Positions 8,976 to 18,102 are shown, counted from the stretch's first letter. The stretch is 64,000 bases of DNA from Mixta gaviniae (GCF_002953195.1 NZ_CP026377.1:2170001-2234000), one strand, 5' to 3'. Numbers and translations are program-made. The notes: generated by a model from the sequence alone, not told the origin.

Positions 8976-10414
8976 TTCAGTTTCTGTTAAACCAGACGTT
9001 AGTGAGCGAGCAGCAGCTCGATGCCAATACCACGGTGCTGAACTGGCTACGTCAGCATAAAGGGCGCTGCGGCACAAAAGAGGGCTGTGCCTCCGGCGAC
9101 TGCGGCGCCTGCACCGTGGCGCTTGGCCGCGTCGTGGCAGGCAAACTGGTCTATGAGACGGTTAACAGCTGCCTGCTGCCGATCGGCGCGCTGGACGGCA
9201 AGCAGCTGATCACCGTTGAGGATCTGCATCAGGGCGATCGGCTGCACGGCGTACAGCAGGCGATGGTGGAGAGCCACGCCTCGCAGTGCGGTTTCTGCAC
9301 CCCCGGTTTCGTGATGTCACTGTTTGCGCTGCAAAAGCAGGGCGAGAGCTGGGATCGCGCGCGCGCCGAAAGCGCGCTGGCGGGCAACCTCTGTCGTTGC
9401 ACCGGCTATCGTCCGATCGTCGAGGCGGCTCGTATCGCCTGCGAACGGCCGGAGAGCGACAGCTTCAGTCAGCGCGAAGCGGAAACCGTAGAAAAGCTGA
9501 AGGCGTTGCGCCAGACGATCATGAGTGACGTTGTCACGGAGAATAGCCGCTGCGTGCTGCCGCACAACTGTACCCAGCTGGCGGAATTATATCTGGCGCA
9601 TCCGGAAGCGGTACTGCTGGCGGGCGGCACCGACCTGGCGCTACGCATTACTCAGCAGCATCAGCATCTGCCGCTGATCATTGCGCTGGAAGCGGTAACG
9701 GAGCTGCGCGCCTGGCAGGAGAGCGACGAGGCGATAACCATCGGTGCCGCCGTGCCGCTCAGCGAATGTCAGCGCCGTCTGCAACAGAGCGTGCCCGCCT
9801 TCAGCGAGATGCTCCACCGCTTCGCCTCATTGCAAATCCGTAATCGCGGCACGCTGGGCGGCAATATCGCCAACGGTTCGCCGATAGGCGACGCTTCTCC
9901 GCTGCTACTGGCGCTCGACGCCGGGCTGGAGCTGCAGCGCGGCGAGATCATACGCCGGCTGCCGCTGAGCGATTTTTTCCTCGGCTATCGTCGCACCGCG
10001 CTGCAGCCAGGGGAGTTTATTCGGTCGATTGTTATCCCTAAGGTGACACTGTCACCCGATATTCGCGCCTGGAAGGTGTCGAAACGCAGTGAAGATGATA
10101 TCTCAGCGGTGTTCGCCGCCTTTAACCTGCAGCGCAGCGGCGATCGGGTCACGCTGGCGCGCATCGCCTTCGGCGGCATGGCGGCAACGCCGCGCCGCGC
10201 CGTCGCCTGTGAAGCCGCGCTGACCGGCGCAGAGTGGAGCGCCGCCACGCTGGCACGCGCCTGCCGCGCGCTGGAGCAGGATTTCCAGCCGTTGAGCGAC
10301 GCGCGCGGCAGCGCCGCCTGGCGCATGCAGCTGGCGAAAAACCTGCTGCGCCGCTATTTCCATCAGCTAAACGGCGAACTGGCCGTCACCGAGGTATCGC
10401 GCTATGTCCCATAA
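8972..10414 (+). CDS. xdhA: Xanthine dehydrogenase small subunit (2Fe-2S and FAD)
   Basis: Electron-transfer subunit of xanthine dehydrogenase, 480 residues, cytoplasmic. An N-terminal plant-type 2Fe-2S domain shows CGTKEGCASGDCGAC near residue 33. The second 2Fe-2S domain has CGFCTPGF near 108 and NLCRCTGYRP near 140. The FAD-binding domain follows, with LLAGGTDLAL near 215 and the NRGTLGGNIANGSPIGD loop near 290. It starts with GTG at 8972, overlapping the guaD stop by four bases, after a strong GGAGGAG site. It passes electrons from the molybdenum subunit encoded next to NAD+. The order small-large-XdhC matches bacterial xdhABC operons of the Rhodobacter type. Confidence 0.93.
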   Translation: MIQFLLNQTLVSEQQLDANTTVLNWLRQHKGRCGTKEGCASGDCGACTVALGRVVAGKLVYETVNSCLLPIGALDGKQLITVEDLHQGDRLHGVQQAMVESHASQCGFCTPGFVMSLFALQKQGESWDRARAESALAGNLCRCTGYRPIVEAARIACERPESDSFSQREAETVEKLKALRQTIMSDVVTENSRCVLPHNCTQLAELYLAHPEAVLLAGGTDLALRITQQHQHLPLIIALEAVTELRAWQESDEAITIGAAVPLSECQRRLQQSVPAFSEMLHRFASLQIRNRGTLGGNIANGSPIGDASPLLLALDAGLELQRGEIIRRLPLSDFFLGYRRTALQPGEFIRSIVIPKVTLSPDIRAWKVSKRSEDDISAVFAAFNLQRSGDRVTLARIAFGGMAATPRRAVACEAALTGAEWSAATLARACRALEQDFQPLSDARGSAAWRMQLAKNLLRRYFHQLNGELAVTEVSRYVP

Positions 10415-12770
10415 TCGTCCCGCGCTGGAACAAAACATCCTGGAAGCGCAGTACCTGGCGGATCTGCAACACGGCGTCGGCAAAAACCGGCGTCATGAGA
10501 GCGCGGAAAAGCATGTCACCGGTGAGGCACAGTATATTGATGACGGGTTAGCTTTTCCCGGCCTGCTGCATCTCGCTCCGCGCCTGAGCGATCATGCCCA
10601 CGCGCGCATTCTGGCGGTTGACGTCGCGCCCTGTTACGCCATACCCGGCGTAATTGAGGTGCTGACCTGGCGCGACGTGCCGGGCGAGCTGGATATCGGG
10701 CCGCTGGAGCCGGGCGATCCGCTGCTGGCGCGCGATACCGTGCAGTACGCTGGACAGATCGTTCTGGTGGTGGCGGCGGAAAGCGAAGCGGCGGCGCGTG
10801 CCGGTGCAGAGGCCGCGCGTATCGACTACGCGCCGCTGCCGGCGATTATCGACGTGGAAGAGGCGCTGGCGCAGCGTCACTTTGTGCAGGAGCCACATAT
10901 CCACCAGCGCGGCGACGTTGAGGCGGCGCTGGCGCGCGCGCCGCACCGTCTGCAGGGCGCGTTTCATATCGGCGGCCAGGAGCATTTCTATCTGGAAACC
11001 CAAATCGCGCTGGTCGCGCCCGGCGAAGATCGCACCTTTCAGGTCTGGTCCTCGACGCAAAACCCGACAGAGGTGCAAAAGCTGGTCGCCTCGGTGATGG
11101 GCACCGGCATGCATAACGTCACGATCGATATGCGTCGCATGGGGGGCGGCTTCGGCGGTAAAGAGACCCAGGCCGCGGGCGTCGCCTGCCTGTGCGCGCT
11201 GGCGGCGCACAAAACCGGCCGGCCGGCGAAAATGCGCCTGGCGCGCCGCGACGATATGCGCATCACCGGCAAGCGCCATCCTTTCTTTGTGCGCTACGAT
11301 GTCGGCTTTGACGACGAAGGGCGCTTCTGCGGGGTGGATATTGCGCTGGCGGGCAACTGCGGCTGCTCGCTTGATCTCTCCGGGTCGATCGTTGATCGGG
11401 CGATGTTTCATGCCGATAACGCCTACTACCTTGGCGACGCGCGCATTACCGGCTACCGCTGCCGCACTAACCTGGCCTCCAATACCGCCTACCGTGGCTT
11501 CGGCGGGCCGCAGGGCATGGTGGCGATTGAGCAGATCATTGATGCGGTAGCGCGCCAGCGCGGGCTGGATCCGCTGACGGTACGCAAACGTAACTACTAT
11601 GGCCGCGAAACGCGCAACGTCACCCACTATCATCAGCGGGTCGAAGATAACCTGCTGGAGGAGATCACCGCGCAGCTGGAGCAGAGCGCCGACTATCAGG
11701 CGCGGCGCGCGGCGGTGCGGCAGTTTAACGCCGCCAGCCCCTTTCTGAAGCGCGGCCTCGCGCTGACGCCGGTAAAGTTCGGCATCTCCTTTACCTCCAG
11801 CTTTCTCAACCAGGCGGGCGCGCTGATCCTGCTTTATACCGACGGCACGCTGCAGCTGAACCACGGCGGCACCGAAATGGGCCAGGGGTTGCATACCAAA
11901 GTGGCGCAGATCGTCGCGGAGGTGCTGCAGATCGACATGGCCGCCATTCGTATTACCGCCACCGATACCGGCAAAGTGCCCAATACCTCGCCGACCGCCG
12001 CGTCCAGCGGCACCGATCTCAACGGCAAGGCGGCGCAGCAGGCGGCAGAGACCCTGCGCCAGCGGCTGACGGAGATGCTCTGCCGTCTGCATCAGTGCCC
12101 GCCGCAGGAGGTGAGCTTCAGCAACGGTATCGTCCGGGTGCGTCAGCAGCATTTCACCTTTGCCGAAGTGGCGCAGCTGGCATGGCTGAACCAGGTGCCG
12201 CTCTCCGCCACCGGCTACTACCGCGTGCCGGGCATCCATTACGATCGTCAGGCGGGGCGCGGCCAGCCGTTCTATTACTTCTCTTACGGCGCCGCCTGCA
12301 GCGAAGTGGTGATCGATACGCTAACCGGCGAATATCGTCTGCTGCGCGCCGATATTCTGCATGACGTCGGCGCCTCGCTGAACCCCGCCATCGATATTGG
12401 TCAGGTGGAGGGCGGCTTTGTGCAGGGCATGGGCTGGCTGACCTGCGAAGAGCTGGTCTGGAACGCGCAGGGCCAGCTGCTGACCGACGGCCCGGCCAGC
12501 TACAAAATTCCGACCATCGGCGACATCCCCGCCGACCTGCGCGTGTCGCTGCTGGAAAACCGCAAAAATCCGCAGCAGACAGTGTTTCATTCCAAAGCGG
12601 TGGGCGAGCCGCCGTTTATGCTGGGGATCTCGGTCTGGAGCGCGCTGCAGGATGCGGTAGCCAGCGTCGCCGACTATCAGCATCACCCGCATCTGGATGC
12701 GCCCGCCACGCCGGAGCGGGTCTTCTGGGCGGTCGAACGGCTGAAGGGGGATGCGGATGGCGCCCTATGA
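10404..12770 (+). CDS. xdhB: Xanthine dehydrogenase molybdenum-binding subunit
   Basis: Catalytic subunit of 788 residues that carries the molybdopterin cofactor and hydroxylates hypoxanthine or xanthine to urate. Family motifs are present: the a/b hammerhead domain in the first 140 residues, GQEHFYLETQ near 190, the MGGGFGGKE cofactor-binding loop near 246, AYRGFGGPQG near 365 and the catalytic glutamate segment KAVGEPPFMLG near 732. The start overlaps the end of xdhA by 11 bases, so the subunits are translationally coupled. It needs the XdhC chaperone encoded next for cofactor insertion. Confidence 0.93.
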   Translation: MSHNRPALEQNILEAQYLADLQHGVGKNRRHESAEKHVTGEAQYIDDGLAFPGLLHLAPRLSDHAHARILAVDVAPCYAIPGVIEVLTWRDVPGELDIGPLEPGDPLLARDTVQYAGQIVLVVAAESEAAARAGAEAARIDYAPLPAIIDVEEALAQRHFVQEPHIHQRGDVEAALARAPHRLQGAFHIGGQEHFYLETQIALVAPGEDRTFQVWSSTQNPTEVQKLVASVMGTGMHNVTIDMRRMGGGFGGKETQAAGVACLCALAAHKTGRPAKMRLARRDDMRITGKRHPFFVRYDVGFDDEGRFCGVDIALAGNCGCSLDLSGSIVDRAMFHADNAYYLGDARITGYRCRTNLASNTAYRGFGGPQGMVAIEQIIDAVARQRGLDPLTVRKRNYYGRETRNVTHYHQRVEDNLLEEITAQLEQSADYQARRAAVRQFNAASPFLKRGLALTPVKFGISFTSSFLNQAGALILLYTDGTLQLNHGGTEMGQGLHTKVAQIVAEVLQIDMAAIRITATDTGKVPNTSPTAASSGTDLNGKAAQQAAETLRQRLTEMLCRLHQCPPQEVSFSNGIVRVRQQHFTFAEVAQLAWLNQVPLSATGYYRVPGIHYDRQAGRGQPFYYFSYGAACSEVVIDTLTGEYRLLRADILHDVGASLNPAIDIGQVEGGFVQGMGWLTCEELVWNAQGQLLTDGPASYKIPTIGDIPADLRVSLLENRKNPQQTVFHSKAVGEPPFMLGISVWSALQDAVASVADYQHHPHLDAPATPERVFWAVERLKGDADGAL

Positions 12771-13548
12771 ATGGATAGAGACGCTGCATCAGTTGCGGAG
12801 GCAGCGGTGCGGCTGCGTGCTGATCACCGTGCTGAACGAACGCGGATCGGTGCCGCGCGATCGCGGTAGTAAAATGATCGTCACCGCCGATCAGCAATTT
12901 TTCACCATCGGCGGCGGCCATCTGGAGTTTCAGTGTATTGAGATGGCGCGCGCGATGCTGGCACAGGGGCGCGCGCTGCCGCACTGCGAGCCGTTCAGCC
13001 TCGGCGCGCGGCTGGGGCAGTGCTGTGGCGGCGCGACCACCATTTTGTTTGAGCCACTGCCGGTAAATCAGCCGCAGATTGCGGTGTTCGGCGCAGGCCA
13101 CGTCGGGCAGGCGCTGGTCAGGCTACTGCATACGTTACCCTGTCACATCCACTGGATCGACGAGCGCGCCGCCTGCCTTGCCGACGCACCGGAAGGCGTT
13201 ACCGTCTGCCACAGCGACGATCCGGCCGCCTGGGTCAGCCAGCTGCCCGCCGACAGCTATTTTGTGGTGATGACGCACCATCATCCGCTCGACCTGGCGA
13301 TCTGCGAGGCGATCCTGCGGCGCGACGACTACCGCTACGCCGGGGTGATCGGCTCGCAAACCAAGCGCCAGCGCTTTGAATATCGCCTCGGCGGCAAAGG
13401 TTTCAGCGCGCAGCAGCTGGCGCGCCTGCGCTGTCCGATCGGGCTGCCGGAAGTGAAGGGCAAACTGCCGGCGGAAATCGCCGTGGCCGTCGCGGCAGAA
13501 ATTATTGCCGTTTACCAACAGGCGCAGCAGGGTGGCACCGGCGGGTAA
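12757..13548 (+). CDS. xdhC: XdhC molybdenum-cofactor insertion chaperone
   Basis: Accessory protein of 263 residues. XdhC binds molybdenum cofactor, promotes its sulfuration and loads it into xanthine dehydrogenase. The N-terminal domain shows VPRDRGSKMIV and the conserved LGQCCGGATTI near residue 87, with its paired cysteines. The C-terminal Rossmann domain shows FGAGHVGQAL near 110 and VIGSQTKRQRFEYRL near 197. ATG 12757 is preferred over 12751 because AGGGGG lies six bases before it. It overlaps xdhB by 14 bases and is probably the last gene of the operon. Confidence 0.9.
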   Translation: MAPYEWIETLHQLRRQRCGCVLITVLNERGSVPRDRGSKMIVTADQQFFTIGGGHLEFQCIEMARAMLAQGRALPHCEPFSLGARLGQCCGGATTILFEPLPVNQPQIAVFGAGHVGQALVRLLHTLPCHIHWIDERAACLADAPEGVTVCHSDDPAAWVSQLPADSYFVVMTHHHPLDLAICEAILRRDDYRYAGVIGSQTKRQRFEYRLGGKGFSAQQLARLRCPIGLPEVKGKLPAEIAVAVAAEIIAVYQQAQQGGTGG

Positions 13549-13597
13549 CTGCACCTATGATTCTGACTTTACAGGCAAGGAACAGGAGAGTAAGGAT

Positions 13598-15748
13598 ATG
13601 CGGTTATCGGTGTTATTTTTCGCCGTCGGTCTGGCGCTGAGCGGCAACGCTCTGGCGGCCGATGCGACAGCAGACCATGTTCGGGAGAAAAACATGTCAC
13701 TTCAGCACAATCCCTTCAGTCAGCCCAGCACATTGCCTTTCCAGGCCCCGCCTTTCGACCGCATCAGCGAGAGCGATTATCTGCCCGCCATCGAAGCGGG
13801 CATGGCTGAGAAACAGCAGGAGGTGGCGCGCATCGCCAGTGATCCGCAGCCGCCAACCTTTGAAAACACCTACGTGGCGCTGGAGAAAAGCGGCCAGCTG
13901 CTGCAGCGCGTGATGAACGTGTTCGGCGCGATGACCTCCGCCAATACCAACGATAACCTGCAGAAAATCGATGAAGAGACCGCGCCGAAACTGGCGGCGC
14001 TGGATGATGAAATCCACCTTAACAGCCAGCTGTTTGCCCGTCTTGACGCGGTATATCAGCAGCGCGATCGGCTGCAGCTGGATGCGGAGTCGCGTCGCCT
14101 GGTGGAAGTCACCTGGCAGTCGTTCCAGCTGGCGGGCGCCAGCCTCAGCGATCAGCAGAAAACCGAGCTGAAGGCGCTGAACCAGGAAGCGGCGACGCTC
14201 AGCACCCAGTTTACTAACCGCCTGCTGGCGGCGACCAAAGCGGGCGGGCTGGCGGTTTCCGATAAGGCGGCGCTCGCCGGCCTGAGCGAAGGCGAAATCG
14301 CGGCGGCGGCGGAAGCGGCCGAGGCGCGCGGCCTGAAAAACCAGTGGCTGCTGGCGCTGCAGAACACCACCCAGCAGCCGGCGCTGCAAAGCCTGTCGAC
14401 ACGCAGCACGCGCGAAGTGCTGTTTAACGCCTCCTGGAACCGCGCAGAGAAAGGTGACGGCAACGATACACGCCAGCTGATCGCGCGCCTGGCGGCGGTG
14501 CGGGCGCAGCAGGCGAAGCTGCTGGGCTTTAACAGCTACGCCGAGTGGAAGCTGCAGGATCAGATGGCGAAAACGCCGCAGGCGGCGCTCGACTTTATGC
14601 GCAACATCGTACCGGCCGCCACCGCGCGCGCCACGCGCGAGACGGCGGATATCCAGGCGGTGATCGATCAGCAGAAAGGCGGCTTTAAGGTTGCGCCCTG
14701 GGACTGGACTTTCTACGCCGAACAGGTGCGCCGCGCCAAATATGATCTCGACGAAGCGCAGATCCGCCCTTACTTCGAACTGAACAACGTGCTGGAGAAT
14801 GGCGTCTTCTACGCCGCCAACCAGCTGTACGGCCTGACCTTTAAGCAGCGCAAAGATATTCCGGTATATCAGCCCGATGTGCGCGTCTATGAAGTCTTCG
14901 ATAAGGACGGCAGTTCGCTGGCGCTGTTCTACACCGACTTCTTTAAACGCGATAACAAGGGCGGCGGCGCGTGGATGAGCAATTTCGTCGACCAGTCGCG
15001 TCTGCTCGGCACCAAACCGGTGATCTATAACGTCGCTAACTTCAGCAAACCGGCGGCGGGTCAGCCGGCGCTGCTCTCATGGGATGATGTGATCACCATG
15101 TTCCATGAGTTCGGCCATGCGCTGCACGGCATGTTCGCCGACCAGCAATACCCGAGCCTCTCCGGCACCGCCACGCCGCGCGACTTTGTGGAGTTCCCGT
15201 CGCAGTTTAACGAACACTGGGCCAGCGATGAGAAGGTGTTTAAACACTTTGCCCGTCACTACCAGAGCGGCGAGCCGATGCCGCAGGCGCTGCACGATAA
15301 AATCCTCAAGGCGGATAAGTTTAACAAAGGCTACGACATGACCGAGCTGCTGGCGGCGGCGCTGCTGGATATGCACTGGCACAGCATCAGCGCCGGACAG
15401 CCGCTGCCGGACGTGGATCAGTTTGAGCAGGCGGCGCTGGCGCAGGATAAGGTCAACCTGCCGCAGGTACCGCCGCGCTACCGCTCCAGCTACTTCCAGC
15501 ACATCTGGGGCAACGGCTACGCGGCGGGCTACTACGCCTACCTCTGGACCGAGATGCTGGCGGATGACGGCTTCGGATGGTTTAAAGAGCATGGCGGGCT
15601 GACCCGTGAAAACGGCCAGCGTTTCCGTGATATGATTTTGTCGCGCGGCAACAGCAGCGATCTGAAGCAGCTTTACCACGACTGGCGCGGCCACGATCCT
15701 GAAATCGAGCCGATGCTGATCAACCGGGGGCTAAAAGAGGCGCAGTAA
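13598..15748 (+). CDS. dcp: Peptidyl-dipeptidase Dcp
   Basis: Zinc metallopeptidase (M3 family) that removes C-terminal dipeptides. The zinc motif is HEFGHALHG near residue 505, with the third ligand glutamate about 28 residues later in the PSQFNEHWA region. The 716-residue product carries a Sec signal peptide (MRLSVLFFAVGLALSGNALAA), unlike E. coli Dcp, which begins at the equivalent of MSLQHNPF. That internal Met at 13694 has its own GGGAG ribosome site, so two isoforms are possible. The chosen start at 13598 has AGGAGAG. Followed by a strong terminator; no obvious link to the purine genes upstream. Confidence 0.93.
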   Translation: MRLSVLFFAVGLALSGNALAADATADHVREKNMSLQHNPFSQPSTLPFQAPPFDRISESDYLPAIEAGMAEKQQEVARIASDPQPPTFENTYVALEKSGQLLQRVMNVFGAMTSANTNDNLQKIDEETAPKLAALDDEIHLNSQLFARLDAVYQQRDRLQLDAESRRLVEVTWQSFQLAGASLSDQQKTELKALNQEAATLSTQFTNRLLAATKAGGLAVSDKAALAGLSEGEIAAAAEAAEARGLKNQWLLALQNTTQQPALQSLSTRSTREVLFNASWNRAEKGDGNDTRQLIARLAAVRAQQAKLLGFNSYAEWKLQDQMAKTPQAALDFMRNIVPAATARATRETADIQAVIDQQKGGFKVAPWDWTFYAEQVRRAKYDLDEAQIRPYFELNNVLENGVFYAANQLYGLTFKQRKDIPVYQPDVRVYEVFDKDGSSLALFYTDFFKRDNKGGGAWMSNFVDQSRLLGTKPVIYNVANFSKPAAGQPALLSWDDVITMFHEFGHALHGMFADQQYPSLSGTATPRDFVEFPSQFNEHWASDEKVFKHFARHYQSGEPMPQALHDKILKADKFNKGYDMTELLAAALLDMHWHSISAGQPLPDVDQFEQAALAQDKVNLPQVPPRYRSSYFQHIWGNGYAAGYYAYLWTEMLADDGFGWFKEHGGLTRENGQRFRDMILSRGNSSDLKQLYHDWRGHDPEIEPMLINRGLKEAQ

Positions 15749-15774
15749 CGCTTCTCCCGGCAGAATAAAAATGA

Positions 15775-15798
15775 AAAGGGCAGCGATGCCCTTTTTTT
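15775..15798 (+). terminator. Rho-independent terminator of dcp
   Basis: Stem AAAGGGCA / TGCCCTTT with a GCGA loop followed by a T run to 15798. It separates dcp from the beta-lactamase gene, whose ATG is only 26 bases further on. The beta-lactamase promoter must therefore overlap the terminator region or rely on read-through. Confidence 0.85.
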
Positions 15799-15823
15799 AT
15801 ACCCGTTTAATAAGGAGATTAAG

Positions 15824-16705
15824 ATGCGTAATCAAAGCCTATGGCGCGGCGTCATGCTGGCAGGCCTGCTGAACATTAGCCTGGCGGCGACGGCAGCGCA
15901 GAGCGACGGCGCTCACGCCGCGCTGACGCAGCAGCTGGCGGCGCTGGAGAAATCGGCCGGCGGCCGGCTGGGCGTCGCCTGGATCGATACTGACGGCGCG
16001 CGCTACGGCTACCGCGCCGATGAACGCTTTCCGATGACCAGCACCTTTAAAACGCTGGCGGTGGCGGCCATTCTGCACAACAGCATCGCGCAACCGGGGC
16101 TGCTGGAGAAAAAAATCCCCATTCGCGAGGCGGATCGGGTGACCTGGACGCCGGTGACCGGCCACTATTTCGGTAAAGAGATGAGCATCGCCGCGCTGTG
16201 CGCCGCCGCCATTGAGTACAGCGATAATCTGGCGGCCAACTACCTGCTGCAAGAGCTGGGCGGGCCACAGGGCGTCACCGCCTATGCGCGTTCGTTAGGG
16301 GATACGCTGACGCGTCTCGATCGTCGGGAGCCGGCGCTGAACAGCGCGCAGCCAGGCGACCTGCGCGATACCAGCACGCCCGCCGCGATGGCCGCTAACC
16401 TGCAGACGCTGACGCTGGGCAAGGCGCTGCCGACAGCGCAGCGTCAGCGGCTGATAAGCTGGCTGAAGCAGAACACCACCGGCGATCAGAGCATTCGCGC
16501 CGGCGTGCCGGCCGGCTGGACGGTAGGTGATAAAACCGGCGCGGGCGCCTGGGGCGCCACCAATGATCTCGCCATTCTCTGGCCGGAAAAGGGCGCGCCG
16601 AAAATTCTGGCGGTCTACTTTATCCAGTCGCAAGCGGACGCCGCCAATAACAAAGCGGTGCTGGCATCGGCAACGCGACAGGTTATTGCAGCCTTAGCCC
16701 ACTAA
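15824..16705 (+). CDS. Class A beta-lactamase, CTX-M/RAHN-like
   Basis: Secreted serine beta-lactamase of 293 residues with a signal peptide cleaved near AAQS (about residue 26). All class A catalytic elements are seen: STFK (Ser70, Lys73), YSDN (Ser130), REPALN in the omega loop (Glu166, Asn170) and DKTGAG (Lys234 box). The stretch around RDTSTPAAMA, LTLGKALPT and GATNDLAILWP resembles the CTX-M/KLUC/RAHN chromosomal lineage rather than TEM/SHV. Position 69 is threonine and 237 alanine. It has a strong AAGGAG site, no adjacent ampR-like gene and no mobile element, so it looks like a resident chromosomal gene. Spectrum cannot be judged from sequence. Confidence 0.9.
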   Translation: MRNQSLWRGVMLAGLLNISLAATAAQSDGAHAALTQQLAALEKSAGGRLGVAWIDTDGARYGYRADERFPMTSTFKTLAVAAILHNSIAQPGLLEKKIPIREADRVTWTPVTGHYFGKEMSIAALCAAAIEYSDNLAANYLLQELGGPQGVTAYARSLGDTLTRLDRREPALNSAQPGDLRDTSTPAAMAANLQTLTLGKALPTAQRQRLISWLKQNTTGDQSIRAGVPAGWTVGDKTGAGAWGATNDLAILWPEKGAPKILAVYFIQSQADAANNKAVLASATRQVIAALAH

Positions 16706-16870
16706 AAGCCAGGCCGCTGAGCGGCAAGCGCGTCAGCGCGCCGCCAGTACGGTGTCATTGCACGTCGCCGGGCAGGCGTTACGCCGGCGGCGTCAGGCCA
16801 CCATGAGGGAGAGGGCAGTCATCCGCGCCTTTTACGTGACAACGTCACGCCAGTTCGCCTGACAGAGCGC

Positions 16871-16898
16871 GAAAAGCGGCCTGATGCAGCAGGCCGCT
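16871..16898 (-). terminator. Terminator of hpxO
   Basis: On the minus strand, AGCGGCCTG / CAGGCCGCT pairs perfectly over nine bases with a six-base loop and is followed by TTTTCG. The stem begins at the hpxO stop codon itself. The beta-lactamase transcript converges on it. Confidence 0.7.
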
Positions 16899-18055
16899 CA
16901 GGCCAGCGGGCCGCCAAGGATGGTCTCGCGCATACCGTTAAGAATGCGTTCGCCGCTCTCCTGCTTCAGCTCCTGATACCAGGCGCGAGTGGCCTCAGGC
17001 TCGATGCCGTGCGTCACATCACAGCGCTTGCGCGCCTTCAGCACCAGATCCGCCACCCGTGCCGCCCGCCGCGCCTGATAGCGACGCAGCGCATCCTCAA
17101 TACCCAGCGAATGGGTCTGTAGCGTCATCGCCAGCACGACCGCATCTTCCATCGCGGCGCAGCCGCCCTGGCCGATATCGGGCGTGGTACTGTGTCCGGC
17201 GTCGCCCAGCAGCGCCACGCGGCCGTTAACCAGCGTAGGGAAAGGATCGATATCATGGATTTCAATGCGGTTGGTGGTAGTAGGATCAATCGCCGCAATC
17301 AGCTGCTGCACCGGATCGGCCCAGCCGCTAAAGTAGCGCGTCAGATCGGCGCGCACACTGCTGCGATCTTCCGCCAGCCCTTTTGGCAGCGGCACATCGA
17401 AAAAGAAGTAGAAGCGGTTGCCGCTCACCGGCATCAGAGAGACACGTTTGCCTTCGCCGACAAAGGTGGTCCACTGATCGGCAGGGGCGATGCTGTCATC
17501 GATCGCCACCAGTCCGTTCCAGTTCACGTAGCCCGCATAACGCCGTTCGGCAGGCTCTCCGGTCACCTGCGGACGGATCACCGAATGGGTACCGTCAGCG
17601 GCAATAAGGAAATCGCCGCGCGCCTCGCTGCCGTCGGTAAACCAAGCGGTCACGCCGTCACCATCCTGCTCAATATGGCTGACGCGTTTGCCGAAATGGA
17701 CGCGCTGCGCGCCGTAGTGGTTTAGTAGCATCGCCTGCAGATCGGCGCGCGCCACCGGATAAGGCCGTTCGCCGACGCTTTCCACCAGCGGCTGCAGACT
17801 GAAGCGGGTAAGCCGCTCGCCCTGGCGGAAATCGTGATAGGCCATCCAGGCCATATTGCCGCCCAGCGCCCGCAGCGGCGCGCCCAGCCCGAGGTAGTTA
17901 AGGCACTTTACGCCGTTTGGCCAGATGGAGATCGCCGCGCCGACCGGCTTGATCTCGCTGACCGCCTCGTAGACTGCCGTCTGATAGCCGCTTTTTTCCA
18001 GCGCCAGCGCCGCGCACATGCCGCCGATCCCGCCACCGATTACGATCGCTTTCAT
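16898..18055 (-). CDS. hpxO: FAD-dependent urate hydroxylase HpxO
   Basis: Flavoprotein monooxygenase of 385 residues that converts urate to 5-hydroxyisourate with NADH and oxygen, replacing cofactor-less uricase. The FAD fold opens with GGGIGGMCAALALEKSG at residue 7; the second FAD motif is LLGDAGHSTTPDIGQGG near 283. Long matches to remembered Klebsiella HpxO include AAISIWPNGVKC, DQWTTFVGEGKRVSLMPVS and LVLKARKRCD. The start at 18055 follows an AGGAGA site. It is transcribed towards the xdh genes from its own sigma-54 promoter. The next enzymes, hydroxyisourate hydrolase and OHCU decarboxylase, are not in the window. Confidence 0.93.
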   Translation of the reverse strand: MKAIVIGGGIGGMCAALALEKSGYQTAVYEAVSEIKPVGAAISIWPNGVKCLNYLGLGAPLRALGGNMAWMAYHDFRQGERLTRFSLQPLVESVGERPYPVARADLQAMLLNHYGAQRVHFGKRVSHIEQDGDGVTAWFTDGSEARGDFLIAADGTHSVIRPQVTGEPAERRYAGYVNWNGLVAIDDSIAPADQWTTFVGEGKRVSLMPVSGNRFYFFFDVPLPKGLAEDRSSVRADLTRYFSGWADPVQQLIAAIDPTTTNRIEIHDIDPFPTLVNGRVALLGDAGHSTTPDIGQGGCAAMEDAVVLAMTLQTHSLGIEDALRRYQARRAARVADLVLKARKRCDVTHGIEPEATRAWYQELKQESGERILNGMRETILGGPLA

Positions 18056-18086
18056 TGCTGTCTCCTTTCTGTTGATAAACAGAGAC

Positions 18087-18102
18087 TGCAACTTTTGTAC
18101 CA
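18087..18102 (-). promoter_or_regulatory. Sigma-54 (RpoN) promoter of hpxO
   Basis: Read on the minus strand the sequence is TGGTACAAAAGTTGCA, which fits the sigma-54 pattern TGG-N9-TTGCA with 16-base length, the -24 GG and the -12 GC all in place. Transcription would start near 18075, about 20 bases before the ATG with its AGGAGA site. It mirrors the promoter before guaD and suggests that guanine-to-urate and urate-to-hydroxyisourate steps are co-regulated by nitrogen. Confidence 0.75.

Noticed and set aside
7593-9077. Long open frame (494 codons) on the minus strand opposite guaD
   Set aside because: The plus strand encodes a clear amidohydrolase here. The antisense frame has no family character and is the usual by-product of GC-rich third positions.
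10548-12239. 563-codon minus-strand frame opposite xdhB
   Set aside because: Shadow of the molybdenum subunit gene; composition rich in Arg, Gln and His typical of antisense frames, no ribosome site.
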